From contig PNEW01000010.1 of the NCBI GenBank assembly GCA_002922725.1, positions 1 through 35,230 on the forward strand: a DNA stretch of 35,230 bases. Reading direction: 5' to 3'. The notes beneath the pieces are model-generated. The model worked only from the letters and a program-made list of their open reading frames with translations. It was not told the origin of the DNA and ran no database searches. Position 1 is the first letter of the stretch. Every line of letters starts with the position of its first letter. The position numbers were made by a program, and so were the translations under genes. Shown here one piece after another: positions 1 to 7,647 of the stretch. Source of the DNA: Verrucomicrobia bacterium Opi.OSU.00C. Lineage in GTDB: Bacteria; Verrucomicrobiota; Verrucomicrobiia; Opitutales; PNEW01.

Positions 1-19
1 AGATGTGTATAAGAGACAG
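1..19. other. Tn5/Nextera mosaic-end adapter (library artefact)
   Basis: The first 19 bases are exactly the Tn5 transposase mosaic end used in Nextera libraries (AGATGTGTATAAGAGACAG). Its reverse complement closes the window at the other end. This is sequencing-library sequence, not genomic DNA, and should be trimmed. Confidence 0.98.
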
Positions 20-48
20 GTGTTGTTACACGATCGATTGCCGCCATT
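20..48. repeat. 29-bp copy of an internal part of the Mrp ATPase gene
   Basis: These 29 bases are identical to 6740-6768 inside the Mrp-type ATPase gene (residues around VVTRSIAAI); the match ends abruptly at 48/6768. A direct repeat of this size directly behind an adapter is most simply a library or assembly chimera, formed for example by template switching. A real duplicated gene fragment is the alternative. Confidence 0.85.
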
Positions 49-72
49 CAGAATAAATCGGTTTTGAAGTGA
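49..72 (+). CDS. C-terminal end of an unidentified upstream gene
   Basis: An open frame running in from the left ends QNKSVLK followed by a TGA at 70-72, which overlaps the ATG of the next gene (TGATG), the usual sign of translational coupling. In molybdenum hydroxylase operons the gene before this kind of nucleotidyltransferase is often XdhC/CoxI-like, and XdhC proteins end in a similar SIxAEI-type helix, but so little is left that this is only a guess. The residues before position 49 come from the suspected chimeric piece and should not be used. Confidence 0.3.
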   Translation, partial: QNKSVLK

Positions 73-702
73 TGACTAAACCACTGAGCAGCTTTCATCT
101 GGGAGTGTTTATTCTTGGTGGAGGTGCGTCTCTCCGCATGGGAAAACCTAAGTTGTTACTTCCATGGGGCGATACTTCAATTTTAGGCCATCTCCTACGT
201 CTGTATTCAAATGCAAACACTACTCAGGTTGCGGTTGTATGTAGTATTGGGGATGAAAAATATTATTGCGGAACTCGATCGACTTGCATGGCCGATTAAA
301 AGTCGCATTTTAAATCCAGAAATAACACCAGAGATGTTTAGTTCTGTCCTTTGCGGATTTAAATGGGATGGATGGCAAGCGGACATCTCGCATCTCGCAG
401 TCACTTTAGGCGATCAACCGTTGATCCGCGAAAAAACTATTACTGATTTAGTAGCCCACGCGATGCAAACCCCAAAAAATATATGCCAACCACTTTACAA
501 AAACAGGCGAAGACATCCAGTTATTATTCCTCGTCATATGACAAAAAAAGTCACATTTGAAAATTACCCTAATTTAAAATATGTCTTAAATGATTATAAA
601 GATAATATATCAGTCTATCCTTGCGACGACCCTGGACTAGTCATTGATATTGATACACCTGCTGATTATGAGGATGCACTTCGACACTTTAATAAGGGTT
701 AA
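72..702 (+). pseudogene. MobA-like molybdenum cofactor nucleotidyltransferase, frameshifted
   Basis: The product resembles NTP_transf_3 enzymes of the MocA/MobA type, which transfer CMP or GMP to molybdopterin to make the dinucleotide cofactor of molybdenum hydroxylases. The N-terminal frame has the nucleotide-binding signature LGGGASLRMGKPKLLLPW and runs to VAVVCSIGDE. The rest of the protein, from NIIAELDRLAWP through LGDQPLI and the C-terminal DIDTPADYEDAL, is in the next frame. The switch falls in the five-A run at 256-260; removing one A restores GDENIIAELDRL and a protein of about 209 residues, normal for the family. The start is the ATG at 72, overlapping the upstream stop; a GTG at 69 is also possible. 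All conserved motifs are otherwise preserved, so a sequence error or very recent mutation is more likely than old decay. Confidence 0.8.
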
Positions 703-903
703 AGTAAATATATTAATTATTTAGGTGCAGTTAATTTTTACCAGTTTTAACTTCGTAAAACTTCATGAAACTTTGCTCAAGGTGAAAAAGTTTTCAATCC
801 CTCCCCATTTTTTCTACCGTTACAGAAACAGAATTATTCTGTCCAGTTAGAATAGACAAAAGGTAAAACAATTGACCTCTTATAACATATCTGAGTCCCT
901 GTA
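703..903. other. Non-coding stretch before the oppB remnant
   Basis: Two hundred AT-rich bases with stops in all frames and no recognisable gene. It occupies the place where the substrate-binding protein and the N-terminal two thirds of an OppB permease would be expected, but I see no residual similarity to either. Confidence 0.5.
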
Positions 904-1304
904 TTGGATATGGGTATCATAGGAAGAATGGACATAACACACACAATGTGCTCCAACTTGCTTGACGAGTTTGAAAAACCTTATGTCATTACTGCTATGA
1001 CCAAAGGGGTAAAATCGTTTAAGCTCTTAGTAAAGTATCCCTTGTATTTATCACTTAATTCATTTATCTCGAGAATATGTGGCGTTTTCTCATTATCATT
1101 GGCATGGGGAACAACAAACCTCTCGATGGTTTTCAATCTATCTGTAATCAGACCGACTGCTCATGCTGGATACTGGTTGGGTCTGTAAATAAAGTCATGT
1201 ACTTTGTCGAACCAATATTACTGAGCGTGTTAGAAATACTGGTCATTACCCTGTTACTACTCCCAACAGATCTTCGAATACTCCTAAAAATGGGGAGGCG
1301 CTAA
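904..1304 (+). pseudogene. Decayed C-terminal remnant of an OppB-type ABC permease
   Basis: Two overlapping frames together read like the last third of an OppB/DppB inner-membrane permease. The first (904 to about 1160) contains SNLLDEFEKPYVITAMTKG followed by a KYPLYLSLNSFIS segment, which matches the cytoplasmic EAA-type loop that docks on the ATPase (family consensus roughly SNLLDExxKPYVxTARAKG). The second frame (about 1165-1304) gives the last membrane helix and tail, MYFVEPILLSVLEILVI to LRILLKMGRR, corresponding to the family's MYLAGSxxLLLSVLTVIG and DPRIR end. Besides the frameshift, conserved positions have changed (the ARAKG motif is AMTKG, the LPTTGP loop is altered) and the N-terminal part is missing. 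That pattern is real decay. It lies directly before the intact second permease. Confidence 0.75.
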
Positions 1305-1306
1305 TT

Positions 1307-2485
1307 ATGAGTAAAAAAACAAAAATTTCTACTCAATTAAATGTTGATGAAGATCAAATTGATATAAGTACCGCAACTCTCTCGCAGTGGCAGCTTATAC
1401 GGTTACGTTTTTCAAAGCATCGTTTGGCAGTTGCTTCCTTTTATGTTTTAATTGTTCTCTATATCATGTCCATCTTTGCGGAATTTTTCGCACCTTATGG
1501 CAGGGATTGGCGTGACCTTGATCATGCTTATTGCCCTCCACAACTTCCCAAGATTAATTTAAGTCATGGTATTAATGTCAATGCTATGCATCGCCATATC
1601 GACCCAATTACTTTTAAAAAATATTATATTGAACAAAAGGAAGATTTTATACCATTGAGGTTTTTCGTCAAAGGTGAACCTTACAAACTCTGGGGGCTAA
1701 TCCAAATGGAGCGACGTTTTCTGGGAGTTGATCACAACGCTTACCAACTTCCGGAAAATGCAAAAGGAACACCCATACCAACATTCTATTTTCTCGGTGC
1801 CGATAAATTTGGCCACGATATATTCAGTCGTATAATTTATGGTTCCCGTATCAGCTTATCCATAGGCATCATCGCTATTATCATAACTTTTATTTTAGGA
1901 GTTACTATTGGTGGTATTTCTGGATATCTCAGTGGTCGCATAGACAACTTGATTCAGAGAACGATAGAGATTGTAAACGCCTTCCCACAATTGCCGTTAT
2001 GGCTTGCCCTCGCTGCTATTATGCCAAGTGATTGGCCTGCTTTAAGGGTATATTTTGCTATTACTATTGTCCTAAGTCTCCTTTCCTGGACAGGGCTCGC
2101 CCGAGTCGTTCGAGGAAGAATTCTTTCTCTACGCGAAGAAGATTATGCAGTAGCAGCCTATCTTTTAGGTGCCAGTCATAGGCGTATCATTTTTCGCCAT
2201 CTTTTGCCTGGATTCACTAGTCATATTATTGTTACTCTTACTTTAAGCGTACCTGGTATGATCTTAGGAGAAACCGCTTTGAGTTTTCTGGGGTTGGGGT
2301 TAAGACCACCAATTGTAAGCTGGGGTGTTATGCTACAAGAATGCATGAATTTGCAAGTTGTCGCTAATTACCCTTGGCTTCTTATGCCTGTAATATCTAT
2401 TATTCTAACTGTCCTTGCTTATAATTTTTTGGGTGATGGCTTACGCGACGCAGCTGATCCCTATTCTTCTCATATAACTCGATAA
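1307..2485 (+). CDS. OppC/YejE-type ABC transporter permease
   Basis: Second inner-membrane permease of a peptide/nickel-family ABC importer. It has an N-terminal helix (LAVASFYVLIVLYIMSIFAEFF), a long periplasmic insertion of about 110 residues typical of the large YejE-like subgroup, then LGADKFGHDIFSRIIYGSRISL and the EAA loop (EEDYAVAAYLLGASHRRIIFRHLLPG) before the last helices. At 392 residues it is full length. The ATG has a good GGGAGG ribosome site 8-10 bases upstream. It is followed after one base by the first ATPase gene. The usual heterodimer partner OppB is only a remnant upstream, so the transporter is probably inactive unless another OppB is supplied from elsewhere. Substrate cannot be read from the sequence. 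Confidence 0.9.
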   Translation: MSKKTKISTQLNVDEDQIDISTATLSQWQLIRLRFSKHRLAVASFYVLIVLYIMSIFAEFFAPYGRDWRDLDHAYCPPQLPKINLSHGINVNAMHRHIDPITFKKYYIEQKEDFIPLRFFVKGEPYKLWGLIQMERRFLGVDHNAYQLPENAKGTPIPTFYFLGADKFGHDIFSRIIYGSRISLSIGIIAIIITFILGVTIGGISGYLSGRIDNLIQRTIEIVNAFPQLPLWLALAAIMPSDWPALRVYFAITIVLSLLSWTGLARVVRGRILSLREEDYAVAAYLLGASHRRIIFRHLLPGFTSHIIVTLTLSVPGMILGETALSFLGLGLRPPIVSWGVMLQECMNLQVVANYPWLLMPVISIILTVLAYNFLGDGLRDAADPYSSHITR

Positions 2486-2486
2486 A

Positions 2487-3518
2487 ATGTCCCAAGACGA
2501 AAAAAAAGATATTGTTCTTAGTGTCAAAGACCTAAAGGTAACTTTTACTACTGAGGAAGGTGTACTCTCGGCGGTAGACGGAGTAACATTTTCATTAGAA
2601 CGAGGCAAAGTTCTTGCCATCGTTGGAGAAAGTGCGTGCGGAAAAAGTGTAACTGCTTTCTCTATCCTCCGCTTGATTCAGAAGCCTGGTCAAATTGCAG
2701 GTGGTAAAATTATTGTCTATCCAAAAAATAAACCTCCGATTGATATTACTTCACTAACTGAAAAATCAGATATGCTTTACCAAGTAAGAGGTGGGCTCAT
2801 CAGCATGATCTTCCAAGAACCAATGACTGCTCTTAGTCCGGTACACACGATCGGCAACCAAATATGTGAAGCTATCCTTTTACACCAAAGCGTTACGAAC
2901 AAGGAAGCTGAAAAACACGCTATCGAAATGCTTGGAAAAGTTGGTATCCCTCAACCTGAACGACGGCTTCAACAATACCCTCATGAATTTAGTGGAGGCA
3001 TGCGCCAACGCGTGGTAATTGCGATGGCCCTTGTTTGCCAACCGGAAATACTCATCGCTGATGAACCGACAACCGCACTTGATGTCACAATTCAAGCTCA
3101 GATTCTAGATTTGATTAAAAGCTTACAAAGAGATCTAGGAACCTCAGTAATCTTTATTACTCATGATTTGGGAGTTGTGGCACAAATAGCTGATGACGTT
3201 GCTGTTATGTATCTGGGAAGGCTGGTAGAGCAAGCCTCAGTGAGAGCCGTGTTAAAAGATCCTCTTCACCCATACACGACTGGGCTACTTAAGTCTTTAC
3301 CGAGAAATGAAACCAAGCAAGCTAGGCTGCCTTCTATTACGGGGAATGTTCCCTCCCTCACCCATCTACCTACAGGTTGCCCCTTTCATCCCCGGTGCCC
3401 TGATTCAATACCCGGTGTTTGCGACGTTGGAGATAATCCTGTTATGGAAAGATTACCAAACGGTCGATTGGTATCTTGCTGTGGAGCAAGAAAATTTAAA
3501 GAAATGACAAAGACATGA
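2487..3518 (+). CDS. OppD-type peptide ABC transporter ATPase
   Basis: Cytoplasmic ATP-binding subunit of the oligopeptide-type importer. Visible motifs are Walker A GESACGKS (about residue 48), the Q-loop in IFQEPMTAL, the signature FSGGMRQRV, Walker [13 protein letters not shown] and the switch His in FITHDLGVV. The C-terminal oligo_HPY extension includes the cysteine-rich [15 protein letters not shown], as in OppD/DppD proteins that carry an iron-sulfur cluster. The Walker A loop has Ala-Cys where Gly-Ser is usual, which still fits GxxxxGKS. The gene starts one base after the permease stop and overlaps the next ATPase by ATGA, so it is part of one operon. Length (343 residues) is normal. 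Confidence 0.92.
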   Translation: MSQDEKKDIVLSVKDLKVTFTTEEGVLSAVDGVTFSLERGKVLAIVGESACGKSVTAFSILRLIQKPGQIAGGKIIVYPKNKPPIDITSLTEKSDMLYQVRGGLISMIFQEPMTALSPVHTIGNQICEAILLHQSVTNKEAEKHAIEMLGKVGIPQPERRLQQYPHEFSGGMRQRVVIAMALVCQPEILIADEPTTALDVTIQAQILDLIKSLQRDLGTSVIFITHDLGVVAQIADDVAVMYLGRLVEQASVRAVLKDPLHPYTTGLLKSLPRNETKQARLPSITGNVPSLTHLPTGCPFHPRCPDSIPGVCDVGDNPVMERLPNGRLVSCCGARKFKEMTKT

Positions 3519-4381
3519 ATGATCTTAAAATAGAACCTCTACTGAAGGTTAAAAATTTCAGTAAACACTTTCCTATATATAGTCAGGGTTTTGGCAGAAA
3601 GCAGATTGATGTTATCAAGGCTGTCGATAATGTAAGTTTCAATCTCAATCCAGGTGAAACCCTAGGGTTAGTTGGAGAGAGTGGTTCAGGTAAGACCACA
3701 TGTGCGCGAACAATTCTACGTGCACTCAAACCCACTAGCGGGACAGTCATATTTAGAACCAATGGAGAAGCAATCGATTTGGTTAAGCTAAAGGAAAGGG
3801 AACTCAAACCTTTGCGTACACAAATGCAAATGATCTTCCAAGACCCTTTCTCTTCCCTTAATCCCCGGATGACGGTTGGAGATATAGTGGGTGAACCATT
3901 GTATATTCATAAACTCGCAAGAGGCAAGGAATTGATCGACCGTGTTGACGACATGCTCGTCAAAGTGGGAATGAAACCCGAACACCGCCAAAGGTATCCA
4001 CATGCTTTCAGTGGTGGCCAACGACAACGTATTGGCATTGCACGAGCACTTATTATGCGCCCTTCTCTTGTCGTATGTGATGAGGCTGTTTCCGCGCTTG
4101 ACGTCTCTGTGCAAGCCCAGGTTATTAATTTGCTTGAAGATCTGCAGGAAGAATTAAACTTAACTTATATCTTTGTTGCTCATGACCTTAGTGTAGTGCG
4201 TCATATTAGCAATCGGGTTGCTGTTATGCATCAGGGGAAAATTGTAGAGATAGATGAGACAGAATCGATATTTGAAACCCCACAACATGCCTACACCCGT
4301 ATGCTCCTTTCCGCAATTCCCCATCCGGATCCCGATATAAAACTGGAATTTACTCCAATATCCGACTCTACTGAAATTTGA
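3515..4381 (+). CDS. OppF-type peptide ABC transporter ATPase
   Basis: Second ATP-binding subunit of the same importer. It shows Walker A GESGSGKTT, the Q-loop IFQDPFSSLNPRMTV, the signature FSGGQRQRI, a Walker B of the form VCDEAVSALD, and the switch His in VAHDLSVVRHI. The 288-residue protein is slightly short at the C-terminal oligo_HPY end (typical 310-330), but it ends with recognisable family sequence (HAYTRMLLSAIPHPDP). It overlaps the OppD-type gene by four bases. It is the last gene of the operon; no clear hairpin terminator follows. Confidence 0.92.
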   Translation: MNDLKIEPLLKVKNFSKHFPIYSQGFGRKQIDVIKAVDNVSFNLNPGETLGLVGESGSGKTTCARTILRALKPTSGTVIFRTNGEAIDLVKLKERELKPLRTQMQMIFQDPFSSLNPRMTVGDIVGEPLYIHKLARGKELIDRVDDMLVKVGMKPEHRQRYPHAFSGGQRQRIGIARALIMRPSLVVCDEAVSALDVSVQAQVINLLEDLQEELNLTYIFVAHDLSVVRHISNRVAVMHQGKIVEIDETESIFETPQHAYTRMLLSAIPHPDPDIKLEFTPISDSTEI

Positions 4382-4532
4382 TAATCTTAAAATAATCTGA
4401 TCTTTTTTATTTAATTAGGTTAGTCTAAAGCTTTAATTTCTTAAACAGGCATTATTTTCTTGGGTGAAACGAGCCTTTTTAAGGCCTCATGTGTAAATAC
4501 CGATCTTCTCGATATATACACATGCAACTTAT

Positions 4533-5405
4533 ATGATAACTATTTACCACCATTATTCTGCGGTTTTTATTCTCTTCGCCCTTTGCTTGTCTTGTAGTCC
4601 AGTCCCGAAAGAAGTTATCTACGATCTACGTGGGCAGGTAACCTCTATATATTCAATGAAAAATGAAATTACTATTAGGCATGAGAAAATACCGGGCTTT
4701 ATGCCCGCAATGACCATGCCTTTTAAGGTTAAGGATATCATGTTACTTGAAAAGAGAAGGCCCGGAGATTTTATCGAGGCAAAACTTGTTATAACTGATA
4801 AAGAAGCTTATCTAATCAATATAGTAAAAACTGGGTTTGAAGAACTTTTAATCCCCACTGAAACCTTCCAGAACTCTACAAATGCTGTTACCCAACTACG
4901 TAAAGGTGATTTTTTACCAGATGTAACTTTTATCGACCAAGATAATAGCCCACAAAATTTTAACGAATATCTTGGTAAGCAATTAATTCTTACCTTTATT
5001 TATACTCGTTGCCCTTTGCCTAATTTTTGCCCACTTATGGACCTACGCTTTCAATCTCTACAAAAAACGATCCTTAAAAATAAAGATTTAAAAGCGACAA
5101 CCAGGCTTTTCTCTATAAGCTTTGATCCAGAGTTTGATACTCCAAAAATCCTTAAACAATATGGCGATGAGCTCAAAGCGGATTATGAGATATGGAGTTT
5201 TCTAACCGGTGAAAAAGATGTTATTTTAAATTTTGCAGAACATTTTGGAATATTAGTTATAAATAATGAGAGTTCCCCTGAAGAAATCGTTCATTCGCTG
5301 CGAACAGTTATCGTGAATACTTCTGGAAGATTAGTTAAGATTTATCATGGTAACGAATGGACTTCCGAAGATATTTGGGAAGAAATAGCTCAATTACGTG
5401 ACTAA
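4533..5405 (+). CDS. sco1: CusF-SCO1 fusion copper chaperone
   Basis: Probably an exported or membrane-anchored copper chaperone that helps load CuA or other oxidase copper sites. An N-terminal hydrophobic segment (residues about 8-21) ends in Cys, so it is a possible lipoprotein, though the lipobox is weak. Residues about 32-98 form a CusF-like copper-binding domain with IPGFMPAMTMPFKV. Residues about 125-285 are the SCO1/SenC thioredoxin fold with the metal cysteines at 160 and 166 (CPLPNFC) and the copper His at 254 in IVHSLRT. The Cys pair is spaced by five residues, unlike the CxxxC of classical SCO1; I recall this spacing from other CusF-fused SCO proteins. It stands alone between the transporter and the Mrp/PCP_red block, and the cytochrome oxidase operon in the same window is its likely client. 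Confidence 0.88.
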   Translation: MITIYHHYSAVFILFALCLSCSPVPKEVIYDLRGQVTSIYSMKNEITIRHEKIPGFMPAMTMPFKVKDIMLLEKRRPGDFIEAKLVITDKEAYLINIVKTGFEELLIPTETFQNSTNAVTQLRKGDFLPDVTFIDQDNSPQNFNEYLGKQLILTFIYTRCPLPNFCPLMDLRFQSLQKTILKNKDLKATTRLFSISFDPEFDTPKILKQYGDELKADYEIWSFLTGEKDVILNFAEHFGILVINNESSPEEIVHSLRTVIVNTSGRLVKIYHGNEWTSEDIWEEIAQLRD

Positions 5406-5696
5406 AAGTAATTAAATTTTAGAATTAAATTTGCCTCCCCGGGACCTTGATTTAATTAAAGATGTGGAAACAGTCTCAAAATAGATGCAGGAAATTACTA
5501 CCCCAAAGCAATAATTGATTCATAAAAATATAGGATCTGGGATTTTGGAATCAATGTCAGTAGAGACACATTGTATTGACCTAGTTTATTTGCAGATTAT
5601 CTTTTAAAGGCAGTAAAAGTATATTTCTTAATTAATATGTTACATAAGTTAAAAAGCACTGCTTGGTTTTTTGATAAAGTTCCTTATTCCAAGAAT
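5406..5696. other. Intergenic region with an 8-bp inverted repeat
   Basis: About 290 bases between converging genes, without a convincing open frame. It contains an inverted repeat aattaaat/atttaatt (5423-5430 and 5450-5457) around a short GC-rich core (ctccccggga). It is not a classical terminator because the arms are AT only and no U-tract follows, but its position between convergent genes is where one would be expected. Confidence 0.4.
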
Positions 5697-6038
5697 TCAA
5701 AAAGGTTTATGAATAGCAAAAAAAGCGGCAATAGATGCCGTTAATATTAACAAAATATAGGCGCTTAATCGATATTTCCTCAGGTGGGTAGTCGCAAATA
5801 TTCCAGCTATAGATAATAGTAACCAAAGGATAAATTTCAACATTACCCAAGAAGGGACTCCATTGCTCAAATGTACGACTAATCCCAATCCGGTAATCAA
5901 GATTATAAACAATGCTACATGTGAAATAACTTTAAAAAGACGACTAAAACTATCAGAAAAAAATAATATTGCCATCGCGGTAATAAATAGAAAGACACCC
6001 GTAAGGTGAATAGTCTTTGAAAGGCTGTAACTAAGCAT
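5697..6038 (-). CDS. Small four-helix membrane protein, unknown function
   Basis: A 113-residue integral membrane protein, counted from the ATG at 6038, which is preceded by a GGGGTGG ribosome site; a TTG at 6050 would add four residues. Four hydrophobic helices cover nearly the whole protein. Histidines lie in or beside the helices (SKTIHLTG, ISHVALF, VVHLSNG), a layout seen in small b-type cytochrome-like or CopD/SirB2-like membrane proteins. I do not recognise a specific family. Its place beside a copper chaperone and heme-related genes fits a role in metal or heme handling, but this is inference. Confidence 0.6.
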   Translation of the reverse strand: MLSYSLSKTIHLTGVFLFITAMAILFFSDSFSRLFKVISHVALFIILITGLGLVVHLSNGVPSWVMLKFILWLLLSIAGIFATTHLRKYRLSAYILLILTASIAAFFAIHKPF

Positions 6039-6144
6039 GGACCACCCCAAATTTTATCTTAAAGAACCACAAATGCATAATTAATAACTAAATTATTAAT
6101 TTTGGGTTGAGTCGATAGATTTCGATGACAATCTATTTATCAAT

Positions 6145-7026
6145 ATGGGAAAATCAAAAGAAATAAAAACCTATTCCGACCTCGCTGGAGATGGTGGTTC
6201 CGATATTATGGGACAAGTTATTGCGCACAAAGCCAAAATTGAAGCAAATCTTTCCGGCATCAAACAGGTCATTGCAGTTGGATCGGGTAAAGGAGGAGTT
6301 GGCAAAAGTACAATCTCAATGTATCTTGCATCTGCTTTTAACCGTTTAGGTAAAAGTGTTTCCCTTCTTGATGCAGATGTTAACGGGCCAGCCCTGGCTC
6401 GATTTGCAGGGCTTACTGATGCTCCGCTCATACCCGGTCAAAATGGTCTTATCGTCCCAAAAACTAAATCAGGCATTGGCGTCATTTCCTTTGGTAGCCT
6501 TGTGCCAGAATCAGAAGCCGTGGATTTTAAAAGTGTGGCAAGTGGTGATTCTCATGTATGGCGAGCAACTAAAGAGTTTTCAACTCTTGCAGATTTCCTC
6601 GCTGATACCGATTGGGGAAAACTAGACTATCTTCTTATCGATCTTCCTCCAGGTGCTGAAAGGTGCTTTCAATTCGCAGAGTTTTTTGGCCACAAAACAT
6701 CGTTTATACTTATCACCATCCCCTCTGAAGTTTCACAAGGTGTTGTTACACGATCGATTGCCGCCATTAAGAAAACACCATCTCCAATTATCGGATATAT
6801 CGAAAATATGAGTGGATATTACTGCATCGACTCTCAGGAAGTGAAGCCCTTGTTTCCCTCAGGTAATGCCAAATTGGATATCCCTTTACTAGGCTCAGTC
6901 CCGTTTGATCCAAGTGTAGCTGAGCATTGTGATCGAGGAACTGTTATCAACTATGCCAACGATTCTCCAACAAACATTTCTCTTCAAAGCATCGCAACAA
7001 AAATAACAAATACCTTGGAAGTCTAA
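6145..7026 (+). CDS. Mrp/NBP35-type P-loop ATPase
   Basis: Cytoplasmic MinD/Mrp-family ATPase. It has the deviant Walker A GSGKGGVGKST (46-56), the switch I-like DADVNGPALARF (76-86) where Mrp proteins have DADIYGPS, the Walker B-like LLIDLPPG (163-170) and the GYIENMSG motif (217-224). Mrp proteins normally follow this with CxxC, which binds or transfers an iron-sulfur cluster at the dimer interface; here it is Cys227-x-x-Ser230, so the pair is incomplete. Family members deliver Fe-S clusters, and related P-loop enzymes (NifH, BchL) reduce partner enzymes. It is the first gene of the five-gene block and ends one base before the PCP_red gene. No good ribosome site precedes the ATG. Confidence 0.88.
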   Translation: MGKSKEIKTYSDLAGDGGSDIMGQVIAHKAKIEANLSGIKQVIAVGSGKGGVGKSTISMYLASAFNRLGKSVSLLDADVNGPALARFAGLTDAPLIPGQNGLIVPKTKSGIGVISFGSLVPESEAVDFKSVASGDSHVWRATKEFSTLADFLADTDWGKLDYLLIDLPPGAERCFQFAEFFGHKTSFILITIPSEVSQGVVTRSIAAIKKTPSPIIGYIENMSGYYCIDSQEVKPLFPSGNAKLDIPLLGSVPFDPSVAEHCDRGTVINYANDSPTNISLQSIATKITNTLEV

Positions 7027-7027
7027 A

Positions 7028-7534
7028 ATGAAATTTCTATGCACATCCTGTAATACCCAGATGAAACTGGTAAAGAATGAACCCCCACTAAGGCCCGATG
7101 ATCATGGGTCTCTATCCATTCGCTACGAATGTCCAGACTGTTTGTTAGAAATCGCAATGCTTACCAATGCATTTGAAACGCAGTTAGTCACTTCGATGGG
7201 AGTAGAAATCGGGGGGAAAACTGTATCAAAATCTCAGGGTATATCCCTTGACGAAAGCGGAAATATGGCAGAAGAGCATTCTGAGTCTGCATCTAAATGC
7301 CCTTTTTCTCAAATGGCTCGTGAATCCATGATTGAATCTTCGGAAACCGACTCTGTAAATAAGATTGAAAATGAATTTCCTTGGACAGCTCAGGCAATGG
7401 TTCGTTTGCAGAACATACCCGAATTTGCCCGTCCCATGGCAAAAAAAGGCATCGAAAAGTTCGCGCACGATGAAGGCTTCGCCCAAGTTACCGAAGAATG
7501 CCTTGACCGCGCTAAAGAAGAGTTCCAAATGTGA
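7028..7534 (+). CDS. Zinc-ribbon protein with C-terminal PCP_red domain
   Basis: A 168-residue soluble protein. The N-terminus is a zinc-ribbon or rubredoxin-like fold with two Cys pairs (C5/C8 and C35/C38). A flexible acidic linker follows, then residues 118-167 match the PCP_red domain (PF08369), the small C-terminal domain first described in the B subunit of light-independent protochlorophyllide reductase: WTAQAMVRLQNIPEFARPMA followed by a helix and a VTEECLDRAKEEF end. Proteins of this two-part form occur in non-photosynthetic bacteria with unknown function. It follows the Mrp ATPase by one base, so the two are surely co-transcribed and may interact. No chlorophyll genes are present, so the role is not pigment synthesis. 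Confidence 0.85.
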   Translation: MKFLCTSCNTQMKLVKNEPPLRPDDHGSLSIRYECPDCLLEIAMLTNAFETQLVTSMGVEIGGKTVSKSQGISLDESGNMAEEHSESASKCPFSQMARESMIESSETDSVNKIENEFPWTAQAMVRLQNIPEFARPMAKKGIEKFAHDEGFAQVTEECLDRAKEEFQM

Positions 7535-7647
7535 GCATAAGGCAATTCAGAATACATATTGAATACTGAAAGTGGGTAAATAGTGATTAATGGTAAGAAA
7601 CAAACTTACATCCTGTATCTTGAATCACATTGATTAACTGTTAAACA

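Noticed and set aside
3788-4114. 108-residue open frame on the minus strand inside the OppF-type gene
   Set aside because: Shadow of the ATPase gene, cysteine and histidine content is only a codon effect.
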